Assembly (NCBI GenBank): GCA_021732665.1
Contig: JAKFUL010000033.1
Location: 1-64,000, forward strand
Direction of reading: 5' to 3'
DNA: 64,000 nucleotides
Source of the DNA: Acetobacteraceae bacterium
GTDB taxonomy: Bacteria; Pseudomonadota; Alphaproteobacteria; Acetobacterales; Acetobacteraceae
Part shown: positions 42,201 to 51,097 of the stretch, one piece after another
Layout of the letters: every line of letters begins with the position of its first letter
Numbering within the stretch: the stretch's first letter is position 1
Position numbers and translations under genes: made by a program
The notes under the pieces: model-generated
Told to the model about the DNA's origin: nothing
The model's database searches: none
Seen by the model: only the letters and a program-made list of their open reading frames with translations

Positions 42201-43406
42201 ATGAGCGCGGCACGCGAGCCCATCCATCTCGGCGCCGTTGTGGCCGATCCTGTCGCCCGGGCGCGGGCGCTGGCGCCGGCCATCGCCGCAGCGGCGCCGC
42301 GCATCGAGGCCGAACGGCGGCTGCCGGCCGATCTGCTGGCGGCGCTGCATGACGCCCGCATCTTCCGCGCCCTGATCCCGCGTGCGCTGGGCGGCGATGA
42401 ATGCCCGCCTGAAACCTTTGTGCGGATGATGGAGGTGCTGGGCCGGGCCGATGCCTCCACCGCCTGGTGCATCGGCCAGGCTTCTGTGTGTTCGATGTCC
42501 GCGGCCTATATGGAAACAGCCGCGGCGCGGCAGGTCTGGGGGCCGCCAGACGCGGCGCTGGCCTGGGGCGCCATCATGCCCGGGCAGGTCGCCCGCGCGG
42601 TGCCCGGCGGCTATCGCGTCACCGGCACCTGGCCCTTCGCCAGCGGCGGCCGGCACGCCACCTGGTTCGGCGGGCATTGCAAGCTGCAGGAGGAGGATGG
42701 CGCCTGGCGGCTGGGCGAGGATGGCCAGCCGGTGGACCGGACCATGCTGTTTCCCGCCAGCGACACGGTGCTGAACGGCGTGTGGAACGTGATGGGGCTG
42801 CGCGGCACCGGCAGCGACACCTACGCGGTGACCGACATCTTCGTGCCCGAGGCGCTGACGGTGCGGCGCGACCGGGAGGAGGAGCGGCGGGAGCTCGGCC
42901 GCGGGCCGCTCTATCGCCTTTCCACCACGCATGGCTATGCGGCGGGGTTTTCCGGGCTGGCGCTGGGCATCGCGCGGGGCATGCTCGACGCCTTCGTGGA
43001 ACTCGCCGCCGAGAAGACCCCCTCGGCCACCGCGCGGCGGCTGGCCGACAACCCCATCCTGCAAAGCGGCCTGGCCCAGGCCGAGGGGCAATGGCGCGCC
43101 GCCCGCGCCGGGCTGCTGCTGGCCCTGCGCGAGATGTGGGAGACCGCCGAGGCCGGCGGCACGCCCAGTCTGGACCAGAAGGTGGGCATCAGGCTGGCCG
43201 CCACCTTCGCCATCCACCAGGCCAAGGCGGTGGCGGATTTCGCCTATGCCGAGGCCGGCGCCACCGCGATCTTCGAAAGCGGGCCCTTCGAGCGCCGCTT
43301 CCGCGACATTCACGCCGTCACCCAGCAGGTGCAGGCACGCAAGAACCACTTCGAGACCGTGGGCCAGCATCTGATGGGCCTGTCCCCCAATCCCCGTTTC
43401 CTGTGA
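42201..43406 (+). CDS. Acyl-CoA-dehydrogenase-fold flavin-dependent monooxygenase
   Basis: This 401-residue protein has the ACAD fold but not the typical dehydrogenase catalytic region. It has ERRLPADLLAALHDARIFRALIPRALGGDE, a WPFASGGRHATWFGG beta domain and a late FERRFRDIHAVTQQVQAR, as in HsaA, p-hydroxyphenylacetate hydroxylase C2 and DszC. Such enzymes take reduced flavin from a reductase and insert oxygen into an aromatic or sulfur compound. The ATG at 42201 has a GAGAGAAACGTC leader. A VOC-fold protein follows ten bases later. The reductase partner is not visible, although the FNR-like or other flavoproteins could supply electrons. Confidence 0.83.
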   Translation: MSAAREPIHLGAVVADPVARARALAPAIAAAAPRIEAERRLPADLLAALHDARIFRALIPRALGGDECPPETFVRMMEVLGRADASTAWCIGQASVCSMSAAYMETAAARQVWGPPDAALAWGAIMPGQVARAVPGGYRVTGTWPFASGGRHATWFGGHCKLQEEDGAWRLGEDGQPVDRTMLFPASDTVLNGVWNVMGLRGTGSDTYAVTDIFVPEALTVRRDREEERRELGRGPLYRLSTTHGYAAGFSGLALGIARGMLDAFVELAAEKTPSATARRLADNPILQSGLAQAEGQWRAARAGLLLALREMWETAEAGGTPSLDQKVGIRLAATFAIHQAKAVADFAYAEAGATAIFESGPFERRFRDIHAVTQQVQARKNHFETVGQHLMGLSPNPRFL

Positions 43407-43416
43407 GGAGAATGCC

Positions 43417-43824
43417 ATGCCGTTGCTCGGCCTGAACCACTACACCATCCGCGCCAAGGATCTGGAGAAGACCCGCGCCTTCTACGTGGACGTGCTCGGC
43501 CTGCCCGAGGGCGAGCGGCCGCCGCTCGGCTTTCCCGGCTACTGGCTCTATGTCGGCGATGTGCCGACGGTGCACCTCATGGGCGACCGCGGCGCGCGCG
43601 ATGCCAAATACGGCCCGCGCGAGGCGGGGCAGACCGGGCTGCTCGACCACATCGCCTTCTCCTGCACCGGCCTGGCCGAGATGAAGGCGAAGCTGGCCGA
43701 GCATGGCGTGACCTATGAGGAGCGGGTGATCCCGCGCGACAAGCAGACGCAGCTTTTCATCTTCGACCCCGACGGGGTGGGGGTGGAGCTGAACTACCCG
43801 CCCTCGGAGACGGTCGCGGCATGA
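43417..43824 (+). CDS. VOC-superfamily (glyoxalase/dioxygenase-type) protein
   Basis: This 135-residue protein comprises one VOC module of paired beta-alpha-beta-beta-beta units: LNHYTIRAKDLEKTRAFYVDVLGL, then TVHLMGDRGARD, LDHIAFSCTGLAEM and a closing LFIFDPDGVGVELNYP. His8 in LNHYTI, the His in LLDHIAFSC and the Glu in VELNYP form the usual metal site. It could be a ring-cleaving dioxygenase, isomerase or lyase. A GAGGAGA site precedes ATG 43417. The stop overlaps the Bug receptor start by four bases. A role after the flavin monooxygenase, such as ring cleavage, is inferred from position. Confidence 0.85.
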   Translation: MPLLGLNHYTIRAKDLEKTRAFYVDVLGLPEGERPPLGFPGYWLYVGDVPTVHLMGDRGARDAKYGPREAGQTGLLDHIAFSCTGLAEMKAKLAEHGVTYEERVIPRDKQTQLFIFDPDGVGVELNYPPSETVAA

Positions 43825-44777
43825 TCGCCCGGCGCGGCTTGCTGGCGGGGGCGCTGGCCAGCCCCGCCTTGGCGCAAAGCGGCTGGCCCAGCCGGCCGGT
43901 GCGCATCATCGTGCCCTCGCCCACCGGCGCCTTCGACATCTATGCCAGGATGATGGCGCCGAGACTCGCCGAGCTCTGGGGTCAGCCGGTGGTGGTGGAC
44001 AACCGGCCCGGTGCCAATGGCAATATCGGCATGGCCGAGGTGCAGCGCGCGGCCCCCGATGGCCACACCATCCTCTTCGCGGCGGTGGGCTCGCTGTCGA
44101 TCAACATCAGCATCTACCGCAACATGCCGCTGGACCCGATCGAGGATCTGGCGCCGGTCGCCATCTCCGTCACCTCGCCCATGGTCTGGGTGGCCAATCC
44201 GCAATCCGGCCTCGATTCCCTCCAGGATGTGATCACCCGGGCACGGGCGCAGCCGGGCCTGCTGCCCTATGCGCTGCCAAGCTCGGGCACCATCAATCAT
44301 CTGATCGTCGAGGCCTTCAAGCAGCGCCATGACCTCGATCTGCCGGCGGTGCCCTATCGCGGCACGGCGGCGGCGCAGGTCGATGTCATCGCGGGCCAGG
44401 TGCCGCTGATGGTGGACAGCCTGGGGGCGGGCTTCGGCCACATCTCGTCCGGCCGGATGCGGGCGCTGGCGCTGACCTCACGCGCACGCAGCCCGCGCGT
44501 GCCCGCGGTGCCCACCGCCATCGAGCTGGGGCTGGAGAGCCGCGAATACGTCGCCTGGTATGCCTATATGGCGCCGAAGGCGACGCCGCCCGAAACCTTG
44601 GCCCGGCTGAACGCCGGCTTCAACCAGGTGGCGATGGGCGATGAGGTGGCCGAGCGGCTGCGCGGCATGGGTGCGGCCCCGCACGCCGTCACGATGGCGG
44701 AACAATTGGCCTTCATGCGCGCGCAGCGGGCGCAATGGGGCGCCATCGCCCGTGCCGGCGAGGTGGAGGTGCAATAG
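43821..44777 (+). CDS. Bug-family (TctC-type) periplasmic substrate-binding protein
   Basis: This 318-residue orphan receptor has a signal IARRGLLAGALASPALAQ. Its ligand loops VRIIVPSPTGAFDIYARM and VVVDNRPGANGNIGMAEV keep the family fold, though the first loop has SPTGAFD where the usual sequence is APGGxxD, a change likely to alter the bound carboxylate. The ATG overlaps the VOC gene (ATGA). It is the third Bug receptor in the window. It closes the 40625-44777 operon; a Liv-type operon begins 104 bases later. Confidence 0.9.
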   Translation: MIARRGLLAGALASPALAQSGWPSRPVRIIVPSPTGAFDIYARMMAPRLAELWGQPVVVDNRPGANGNIGMAEVQRAAPDGHTILFAAVGSLSINISIYRNMPLDPIEDLAPVAISVTSPMVWVANPQSGLDSLQDVITRARAQPGLLPYALPSSGTINHLIVEAFKQRHDLDLPAVPYRGTAAAQVDVIAGQVPLMVDSLGAGFGHISSGRMRALALTSRARSPRVPAVPTAIELGLESREYVAWYAYMAPKATPPETLARLNAGFNQVAMGDEVAERLRGMGAAPHAVTMAEQLAFMRAQRAQWGAIARAGEVEVQ

Positions 44778-44793
44778 GGCATCGTTTCCGCGC

Positions 44794-44822
44794 TTGCCAC
44801 GGGCCTGCCGCGCCGCCATACA
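44794..44822 (+). promoter_or_regulatory. Candidate sigma70-like promoter of the Liv operon
   Basis: TTGCCA (44794-44799) and CATACA (44817-44822) are separated by 17 bases in the 104-base gap before the LivG-like gene. The -35 matches four or five positions of TTGACA but the -10 is weak. The predicted start would be near 44830, leaving a 50-base leader with a GAGAGAGAGAAA site before the GTG at 44882. Confidence 0.3.
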
Positions 44823-44881
44823 GTTTGCCAAGGCGCGAGGCTGAATAACCGCGCCGCAACAGGCGAGAGAGAGAAATCCGG

Positions 44882-45668
44882 GTGAGCGACACCATCCTGG
44901 AAACCCAGGGTTTGACGAAGGAGTTCCGGGGATTCGCGGCCGTTTCGGACGTGAACCTCAAGGTGAAGCGCGGCTCCATCCACGCGCTGATCGGGCCCAA
45001 TGGCGCGGGCAAGACGACCTGCTTCAACCTGCTCACGAAGTTCCTGACCGTGACGCGGGGCTCCATCCGCTATGACGGGCGCGACATCACCGCGCTGAAG
45101 CCGGCCGAGATCGCGCGGCTCGGCCTCGTGCGCAGCTTTCAGATCTCGGCGGTGTTTCCGCATCTGACGGTGCTGGAAAACGTGCGGGTGGCGTTGCAGC
45201 GGCAGCGTGGCAACAGCTTCGATTTCTGGCGCTCGGGTTCGCTGCTGGACCGCTACAATGACCGGGCGATGGAATTGCTGGCCGATGTCGGCCTGACCGA
45301 ATATGCCGAGCTCAGCGCCGGGCAATTGCCCTATGGCCGCAAGCGGGCGCTGGAAATCGCCACCACGCTGGCGATGGAGCCGGCGATGATGCTGCTGGAC
45401 GAACCCACGGCGGGGATGACGGCCGAGGATGTCGACCGGATCGTGACCCTGGTGAAGCGCGTCTCCGTCGGCCGCACCGTGCTGCTGGTGGAGCACAATC
45501 TGAAGGTGGTGGAGGGGCTGTGCGACACCATCACCGTCCTCGCCCGCGGCCAGGTGCTGGCCGAGGGCGATTACGCCGCCGTCAGCCGCAACCCCGATGT
45601 GATCGCGGCCTATCTCGGCACCGACCCGGCCAGCGTGGGCGTGCCGGAGCAAGGCGGGGGGCAGGCGC

Positions 45669-45676
<8 letters not shown>
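44882..45676 (+). CDS. Branched-chain amino-acid-type ABC ATPase (LivG-like)
   Basis: This 264-residue ATPase has Walker A GPNGAGKTTCFNLL, the signature LSAGQLPYGRKRALEIATTL, Walker B MMLLDEPTAGMT and VEHNLKVV as H-loop. The substituted signature (SAGQ) is common in LivG-type proteins. GTG 44882 is the start, after a long GA-rich ribosome-binding stretch. The 3' end overlaps the LivF-like gene by eight bases. Together they energise an importer for amino acids, amides or urea-like solutes. Confidence 0.9.
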
Positions 45677-46373
<697 letters not shown>

Positions 46374-46396
46374 ACCTTTTTCGAAGGACACAATCC

Positions 46397-47632
46397 ATGA
46401 ACCTCAATCGTCGCACCATCCTCTCGGCCGCCGCCGCCACGCCCTTGCTGGGCGCGCGGGGCGCGCGGGCGCAAGCCGCCAATACGATCAGGATCGGCAT
46501 CCTGAACGACCAGTCCGGCCTGTATCGCGACCTCTCCGGCCCGGGCTCGACCCAGGCGGTGCGCATGGCCATCCAGGAAAGCGGCATCACCCAGCGCGGC
46601 GTCAATGTGGAGGTGGTGCAGGCCGACCACCAGAACCGCCCCGATGTGGGTGCCACCGTGGTGCGGCAATGGATCGACCGCGACAATGTCGATGTGATCG
46701 TCGATGTGCCGACGTCGTCGGTAGCGCTCGCCGTCAACACCATCGTGCGCGAGAAGAACAAGGTGTTCCTCAATTCGGGTGCGGCGACCTCGGACCTCAC
46801 CGGCGCCGCCTGCTCGCCCAACACCATCCACTGGACCTATGACACCTGGATGCTGGCGCGTTCCACCGGCGGCGCCATGGTGCGCGCGGGCGGCCAGACC
46901 TGGTTCTTCATCACCGCCGACTACGCCTTCGGCCATGCGCTGGAGCGGGATACGGCGGAATTCGTGCGCTCCGCCGGCGGCCGGGTGCTGGGCCAGGTGC
47001 GCACGCCGTTTCCGGGCACGACCGATTTCAGCTCCTTCCTGCTGCAGGCCCAGGCGTCCCGCGCGCAGGTGGTGGGGCTGGCCAATGCGGGCGGCGACAC
47101 CATCAACTCGATCAAGCAGGCCGCCGAGTTCGGCCTGACGCGCGGCGGGCGGACCAAGCTGGCGGGGCTGCTGGTCTTCATCACCGATGTGCATTCGCTG
47201 GGGTTGCAGACCGCGCAGGGCCTGGTGCTGACCGAGACCTTCTACTGGGACCTGAACGACAAGACCCGCGCCTTCACCACGCGGCTCGGCGCCATGCCCG
47301 GCAACATCAAGCCCTCGATGGTGCAGGCCGGCTGCTATTCCGCCGTGCTGCATTACCTCAAGGCTGTCGGCGATATGGGCGTCTCGGCCGCCAAGGCCTC
47401 GGGCCTGGAAGCGGTGAACAGGATGAAGGCGATGCCGACCGATGACGATGCCTTCGGCCCGGGCTCGGTGCGTTCGGATGGCCGCAAGCTGCACCCCTCC
47501 TACCTGTTCGAGGTGAAGACGCCGGCCGAGAGCCGGGCACCTTGGGACTACTACAAGCTGCTCGGCACCACCGCCGCCACCGACAGCTTCCGCCCGCTGG
47601 GCGAGGGTGGCTGCACGCTGCCGCGTTCGTAA
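46397..47632 (+). CDS. Amino-acid/amide-type ABC binding protein, paralogue 1 of 3
   Basis: This 411-residue periplasmic binding protein has a twin-arginine-like signal (NLNRRTILSAAAATPLLGARGARAQ). The conserved core reads IRIGILNDQSGLYRDLSGPGS, ADHQNRPDVGATVV and SGAATSDLTGAACSPNTIHW. It is closely similar by eye to the next two genes over the whole length, with matching landmarks (AFGHALERDT, FRPLGEGGC, the TFYWDLND segment). The family covers leucine, urea, short-chain amide and aromatic-acid receptors. A GAAGGACACAATCC leader precedes the ATG. The ligand is unknown; the pocket-forming SGLYRDLSG region differs by small substitutions from its paralogues. Confidence 0.9.
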   Translation: MNLNRRTILSAAAATPLLGARGARAQAANTIRIGILNDQSGLYRDLSGPGSTQAVRMAIQESGITQRGVNVEVVQADHQNRPDVGATVVRQWIDRDNVDVIVDVPTSSVALAVNTIVREKNKVFLNSGAATSDLTGAACSPNTIHWTYDTWMLARSTGGAMVRAGGQTWFFITADYAFGHALERDTAEFVRSAGGRVLGQVRTPFPGTTDFSSFLLQAQASRAQVVGLANAGGDTINSIKQAAEFGLTRGGRTKLAGLLVFITDVHSLGLQTAQGLVLTETFYWDLNDKTRAFTTRLGAMPGNIKPSMVQAGCYSAVLHYLKAVGDMGVSAAKASGLEAVNRMKAMPTDDDAFGPGSVRSDGRKLHPSYLFEVKTPAESRAPWDYYKLLGTTAATDSFRPLGEGGCTLPRS

Positions 47633-47698
47633 GACCCGGGTCCGATCCGCGAAGGCGCCAGCCGCAGCGGTGAATCGGCCCCGTAGAACCGATAACCA

Positions 47699-47732
47699 GG
47701 GGGCAGGGCGGCGCTGAAGACTGCCCGCCCCC
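47699..47732 (+). other. Strong intercistronic stem-loop between binding-protein genes
   Basis: GGGGGC-A-GGGC (47699-47709) pairs with GCCC-GCCCCC (47723-47732), a 10-bp stem with one bulged A and a 13-base loop, 66 bases after the stop of the first binding protein and 19 before the next start. There is no T-run, so it is more likely to stabilise or attenuate mRNA between the cistrons than to terminate. Confidence 0.45.
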
Positions 47733-47751
47733 GCAACAGGGAGAGTTGTTC

Positions 47752-48981
47752 ATGACCAGGATCGAACGCCGGGCGCTGCTCGGAACCGCCGCCGCCGCCG
47801 CCGTCGCGCTGCCCGGCCGCCGCGCGCGGGCGCAAGCCGCGAACACCATCCGGATCGGCGTGCTGAATGACCAGTCCGGCCCCTATCGTGACCTCTCCGG
47901 CCCCTATGGCGTGCAATGCACGCTCCAGGCGGTGCAGGAATTCGGCAATCGCGGCTTCAACGTCGAGGTCGTCAACGCCGACCACCAGAACAGGCCGGAT
48001 GTCGGCGTGAACATCGCCCGGCAATGGTACGACCAGGGCGTGGACATGATCATCGACGTGCCCACCTCCTCGGTCGGCCTCGCGGTCAACAATGTCGCGC
48101 GCGAGAAGAACAAGGCCTATGTGAACACGGGCTCCGCCACCTCCGACCTCACCGGCGCGCAGTGCAGCCCCAACACCGTGCACTGGATGTACGACACCTA
48201 CATGCTGGCGAAGTCCACCGGCGGCGCCATGGTGCGCGCCGGCGGCGACAGCTGGTTCTTCATCACCGCCGACTATGCCTTCGGCCATGCGCTGGAACGC
48301 GACACCGGCAATTTCGTCCGCGCCGCGGGCGGGCGGGTGCTGGGCAGCGTGCGCTACCCCTTCCCCGCGACCAGCGATTTCTCCTCCTTCCTGATCCAGG
48401 CGCAGGCGGCGCGGCCCAAGGTCATCGGCTTCGCCAATGCCGGAGCGGACACCATCAACAGCATCAAGCAGGCGGCGGAATTCGGCGTCACGCGGCGCGG
48501 CATCAAGCTGGCCGCGCTCTTGATGTTCCTGCCCGATGTGCATGCCATCGGCCTGGAAACCGCCCAGGGCCTGGTGCTGACCGAGAGTTTTTATTGGGAC
48601 CTGAACGACCGCACGCGCGCTCTCACCCAGCGGCTGCAGCCCCGCCTGCGCGACCAGGTGCCGAACATGGCCTCGGTCGCCAATTATTCCGGCACGCTGC
48701 ATTACCTCAAGGCGATCGCCGATATGGGTGTGGCGGCGTCCAAGGTCTCGGGCGTGGAGGTCATCAACCGGATGAAGGCGATGCCCTGCGATGACGACGC
48801 CTTCGGCCCGGGCATCATCCGCGCCGATGGCCGCAAGCTCTGCCCCAGCTATCTGTTCGAGGTGAAGTCGCCGCGCGAGAGCCGGGGACGTTGGGACTAC
48901 TACAAGCTGGTGCAGACCACCCCGGCCGAGGAGGCCTTCCGCCCGCTCGGCGAGGGCGGCTGTTCCCTGGTGAGGAGCTGA
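47752..48981 (+). CDS. Amino-acid/amide-type ABC binding protein, paralogue 2 of 3
   Basis: This 409-residue binding protein has a signal TRIERRALLGTAAAAAVALP ending in RARAQ. The core IRIGVLNDQSGPYRDLSGPYG, ADHQNRPDVGVNIARQWYDQG and TSSVGLAVNNVAREKNK is nearly superimposable on paralogues 1 and 3. A GGGAGAG site at about 47739-47745 supports ATG 47752; TTG 47746 is an alternative. A 119-base gap with a strong stem-loop separates it from paralogue 1, whereas paralogue 3 follows after only four bases. This suggests different expression levels. Confidence 0.9.
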   Translation: MTRIERRALLGTAAAAAVALPGRRARAQAANTIRIGVLNDQSGPYRDLSGPYGVQCTLQAVQEFGNRGFNVEVVNADHQNRPDVGVNIARQWYDQGVDMIIDVPTSSVGLAVNNVAREKNKAYVNTGSATSDLTGAQCSPNTVHWMYDTYMLAKSTGGAMVRAGGDSWFFITADYAFGHALERDTGNFVRAAGGRVLGSVRYPFPATSDFSSFLIQAQAARPKVIGFANAGADTINSIKQAAEFGVTRRGIKLAALLMFLPDVHAIGLETAQGLVLTESFYWDLNDRTRALTQRLQPRLRDQVPNMASVANYSGTLHYLKAIADMGVAASKVSGVEVINRMKAMPCDDDAFGPGIIRADGRKLCPSYLFEVKSPRESRGRWDYYKLVQTTPAEEAFRPLGEGGCSLVRS

Positions 48982-48985
48982 GGCC

Positions 48986-50203
48986 ATGAGCATCGTCGAT
49001 CGTCGTTCGCTTCTCGTCGCTGGCGCCGCGCTGGGGCTGTCCCCGGCGCAGGCCCAGTCGCAGACCATCCGCATCGGCGTGCTCACCGACATCTCCGGCC
49101 CCTATCGCGACCCGACGGGGCCGGGCAGCGCCGTGTGCACCGAGCAGGCGGCGTTGGAATTCCAGGGCCGCGGCCTGACCATCGAGGTGATCCGCGCCGA
49201 CCACCAGAACAGGCCCGATGTCGGCGCCAATATCGCCCGGCAATGGTATGACCAGGGGGTGGATGCCATCGTCGATGTGCCGACCTCGTCGGTGGCACTC
49301 GCGGTCAGCCAGATCGCGCGCGAGAAGAACAAGGTTTTTCTCAATTCGGGGGCCGCCAGCTCGGACCTGACGGGGCCGGCCTGTTCACCCAACACCGTCC
49401 ATTTCACCTATGACACCTATATGCTGGCGCGCAGCACCGGCGGCACCATGGCGCGGGCGGGTGGCGATACCTGGTATTTCGTCACCGCCGACTACGCCTT
49501 CGGCCATGCCCTGCAACGCGATGTCACGCGCTTCGTGGAGCAGGCCGGCGGCCGGGTGCTCGGCGCCGCGCGCTATCCCTTTCCCAACACCACCGATTTC
49601 TCCTCCTTCATGGTCCAGGCCCAGGCCAGCCGCGCCAAGGTGCTGGGCCTGGCCAATGCCGGCACCGACACGGCGAATTGCATCAAGCAGGCGCGTGAAT
49701 TCGGCCTGACGCGGAACATGAAGATCGCGGGGCTGCTGCTCTCCATGATGGAAGTGCATTCCCTCGGCCTCGACGTCGCCCAGGGCCTGGTGCTGACCGA
49801 GCCCTTCTACTGGAACCTCAACGACCGCACCCGCGCCTTCACCGCCCGCGTCCGCTCACGCCTGCCCAATGGCTGGCCGCCGGCGCAGGTCCAGGCCGGC
49901 TGCTATGGCGCCACGCTGCATTACCTCAAGACGGTGGCCGATATGGGTGCGGCGGCGGCCAAGGCCGATGGCGCGGCCGTCGTGGCGCGCATGAAGGCCA
50001 TGCCCACCGATGATGATGCCTTCGGCACCGGCCTGATCCGGCCAGACGGACGCAAGATCCACCCCACCTATTTGTGGGAGGTGAAGACGCCGGCGCAGTC
50101 GCGCGGGGCGTGGGATTATTTCAACCTGCTGGCCACCACCCCCGCCGAGGAGGCTTTTCGGCCCCTCGCCGAGGGTGGCTGCCCGCTTGTGACACGGAGC
50201 TGA
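48986..50203 (+). CDS. Amino-acid/amide-type ABC binding protein, paralogue 3 of 3
   Basis: This 405-residue binding protein has a signal SIVDRRSLLVAGAALGLSPAQAQ and a core IRIGVLTDISGPYRDPTGPGS, where the other two copies read NDQSG/YRDLSG. This suggests a partly different ligand. Other blocks (ADHQNRPDVGANIARQWYDQG, FVTADYAFGHALQRD) are shared. It lies four bases after paralogue 2 and nine bases before the LivH-like permease, and therefore forms a tightly packed block with them. The three may widen the substrate range of one transporter. Confidence 0.9.
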   Translation: MSIVDRRSLLVAGAALGLSPAQAQSQTIRIGVLTDISGPYRDPTGPGSAVCTEQAALEFQGRGLTIEVIRADHQNRPDVGANIARQWYDQGVDAIVDVPTSSVALAVSQIAREKNKVFLNSGAASSDLTGPACSPNTVHFTYDTYMLARSTGGTMARAGGDTWYFVTADYAFGHALQRDVTRFVEQAGGRVLGAARYPFPNTTDFSSFMVQAQASRAKVLGLANAGTDTANCIKQAREFGLTRNMKIAGLLLSMMEVHSLGLDVAQGLVLTEPFYWNLNDRTRAFTARVRSRLPNGWPPAQVQAGCYGATLHYLKTVADMGAAAAKADGAAVVARMKAMPTDDDAFGTGLIRPDGRKIHPTYLWEVKTPAQSRGAWDYFNLLATTPAEEAFRPLAEGGCPLVTRS

Positions 50204-50212
50204 TCGCCTCTC

Positions 50213-51094
50213 ATGGATCTATTCGGCATACCGGCACCGCTGCTCTTCGGACAGTTGCTGCTCGGCCTCATCAACGGAGCCTTCTACGCGCTGCTCTCGC
50301 TGGGGCTGGCGGTGATCTTCGGCATGCTCAACGTGATCAACTTCACCCACGGGGCGCAGTTCATGATGGGCGCCTTCGTCGCCTGGATGCTGCTGAACTG
50401 GCTGGGCATCGGCTATTGGGGGGCGCTGATCCTGGCGCCGATCATCGTCGGCATCACCGGCATCATTCTCGAACGGCTGATGATCGCCAAGCTGTACAAG
50501 CTCGACCACCTCTATGGGTTGCTGCTGACCTTCGGCCTGGGGCTGATCATCGAGGGGCTGTTCCGCAATGAGTTCGGCTCCTCCGGCCTGCCCTATCGCA
50601 TCCCCGCCGAACTGACCGGCGCCTGGGATCTCGGCTTCATGTTCATGCCGGTCTATCGCGGCTGGGTCGTCGTCGTCGCCTTCGTGATGTGTCTGGCGAC
50701 CTGGCTGGTGATCGAGAAGACGAAGATCGGCTCCTACCTGCGCGCGGCGACCGAAAACCCGGCCCTGGTCCAGGCCTTCGGCATCAACGTGCCCAGGATG
50801 ATGACGCTGACCTATGGCGCGGGGGTGGCGCTGGCGGCCTTCGCCGGCGTGCTGGCCGCACCCATCTATTCGGTGAACCCGCAAATGGGCTCCAACCTCA
50901 TCATCATCGTCTTCGCGGTCGTCGTGATCGGCGGCATGGGAAGCATTCTCGGCTCGGTGCTGACCGGCTTCGGCCTCGGCGTCATCGAGGGCCTGACAAA
51001 AGTGTTCTATCCGGAGGCGTCCTCGACCGTGATCTTCGTCGTGATGGCGATCGTGCTGCTGGCGCGCCCCGCCGGCCTGTTCGGGAGGAGCTGA
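50213..51094 (+). CDS. Branched-chain amino-acid-type ABC permease (LivH-like)
   Basis: This 293-residue inner-membrane permease has the LivH pattern: GLINGAFYALLSLGLAVIFGMLNVINFTHG at the N-terminus, GLLLTFGLGLIIEGLFRNEFG, RAATENPALVQAFGINV as the ABC-contact loop, then the closing VVVIGGMGSILGSVLTGFGLGVIEG. All are intact. It starts nine bases after the third binding protein and ends three bases before the LivM-like gene. Transport direction is inward; the substrate depends on the binding proteins. Confidence 0.92.
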   Translation: MDLFGIPAPLLFGQLLLGLINGAFYALLSLGLAVIFGMLNVINFTHGAQFMMGAFVAWMLLNWLGIGYWGALILAPIIVGITGIILERLMIAKLYKLDHLYGLLLTFGLGLIIEGLFRNEFGSSGLPYRIPAELTGAWDLGFMFMPVYRGWVVVVAFVMCLATWLVIEKTKIGSYLRAATENPALVQAFGINVPRMMTLTYGAGVALAAFAGVLAAPIYSVNPQMGSNLIIIVFAVVVIGGMGSILGSVLTGFGLGVIEGLTKVFYPEASSTVIFVVMAIVLLARPAGLFGRS

Positions 51095-51097
51095 GAC

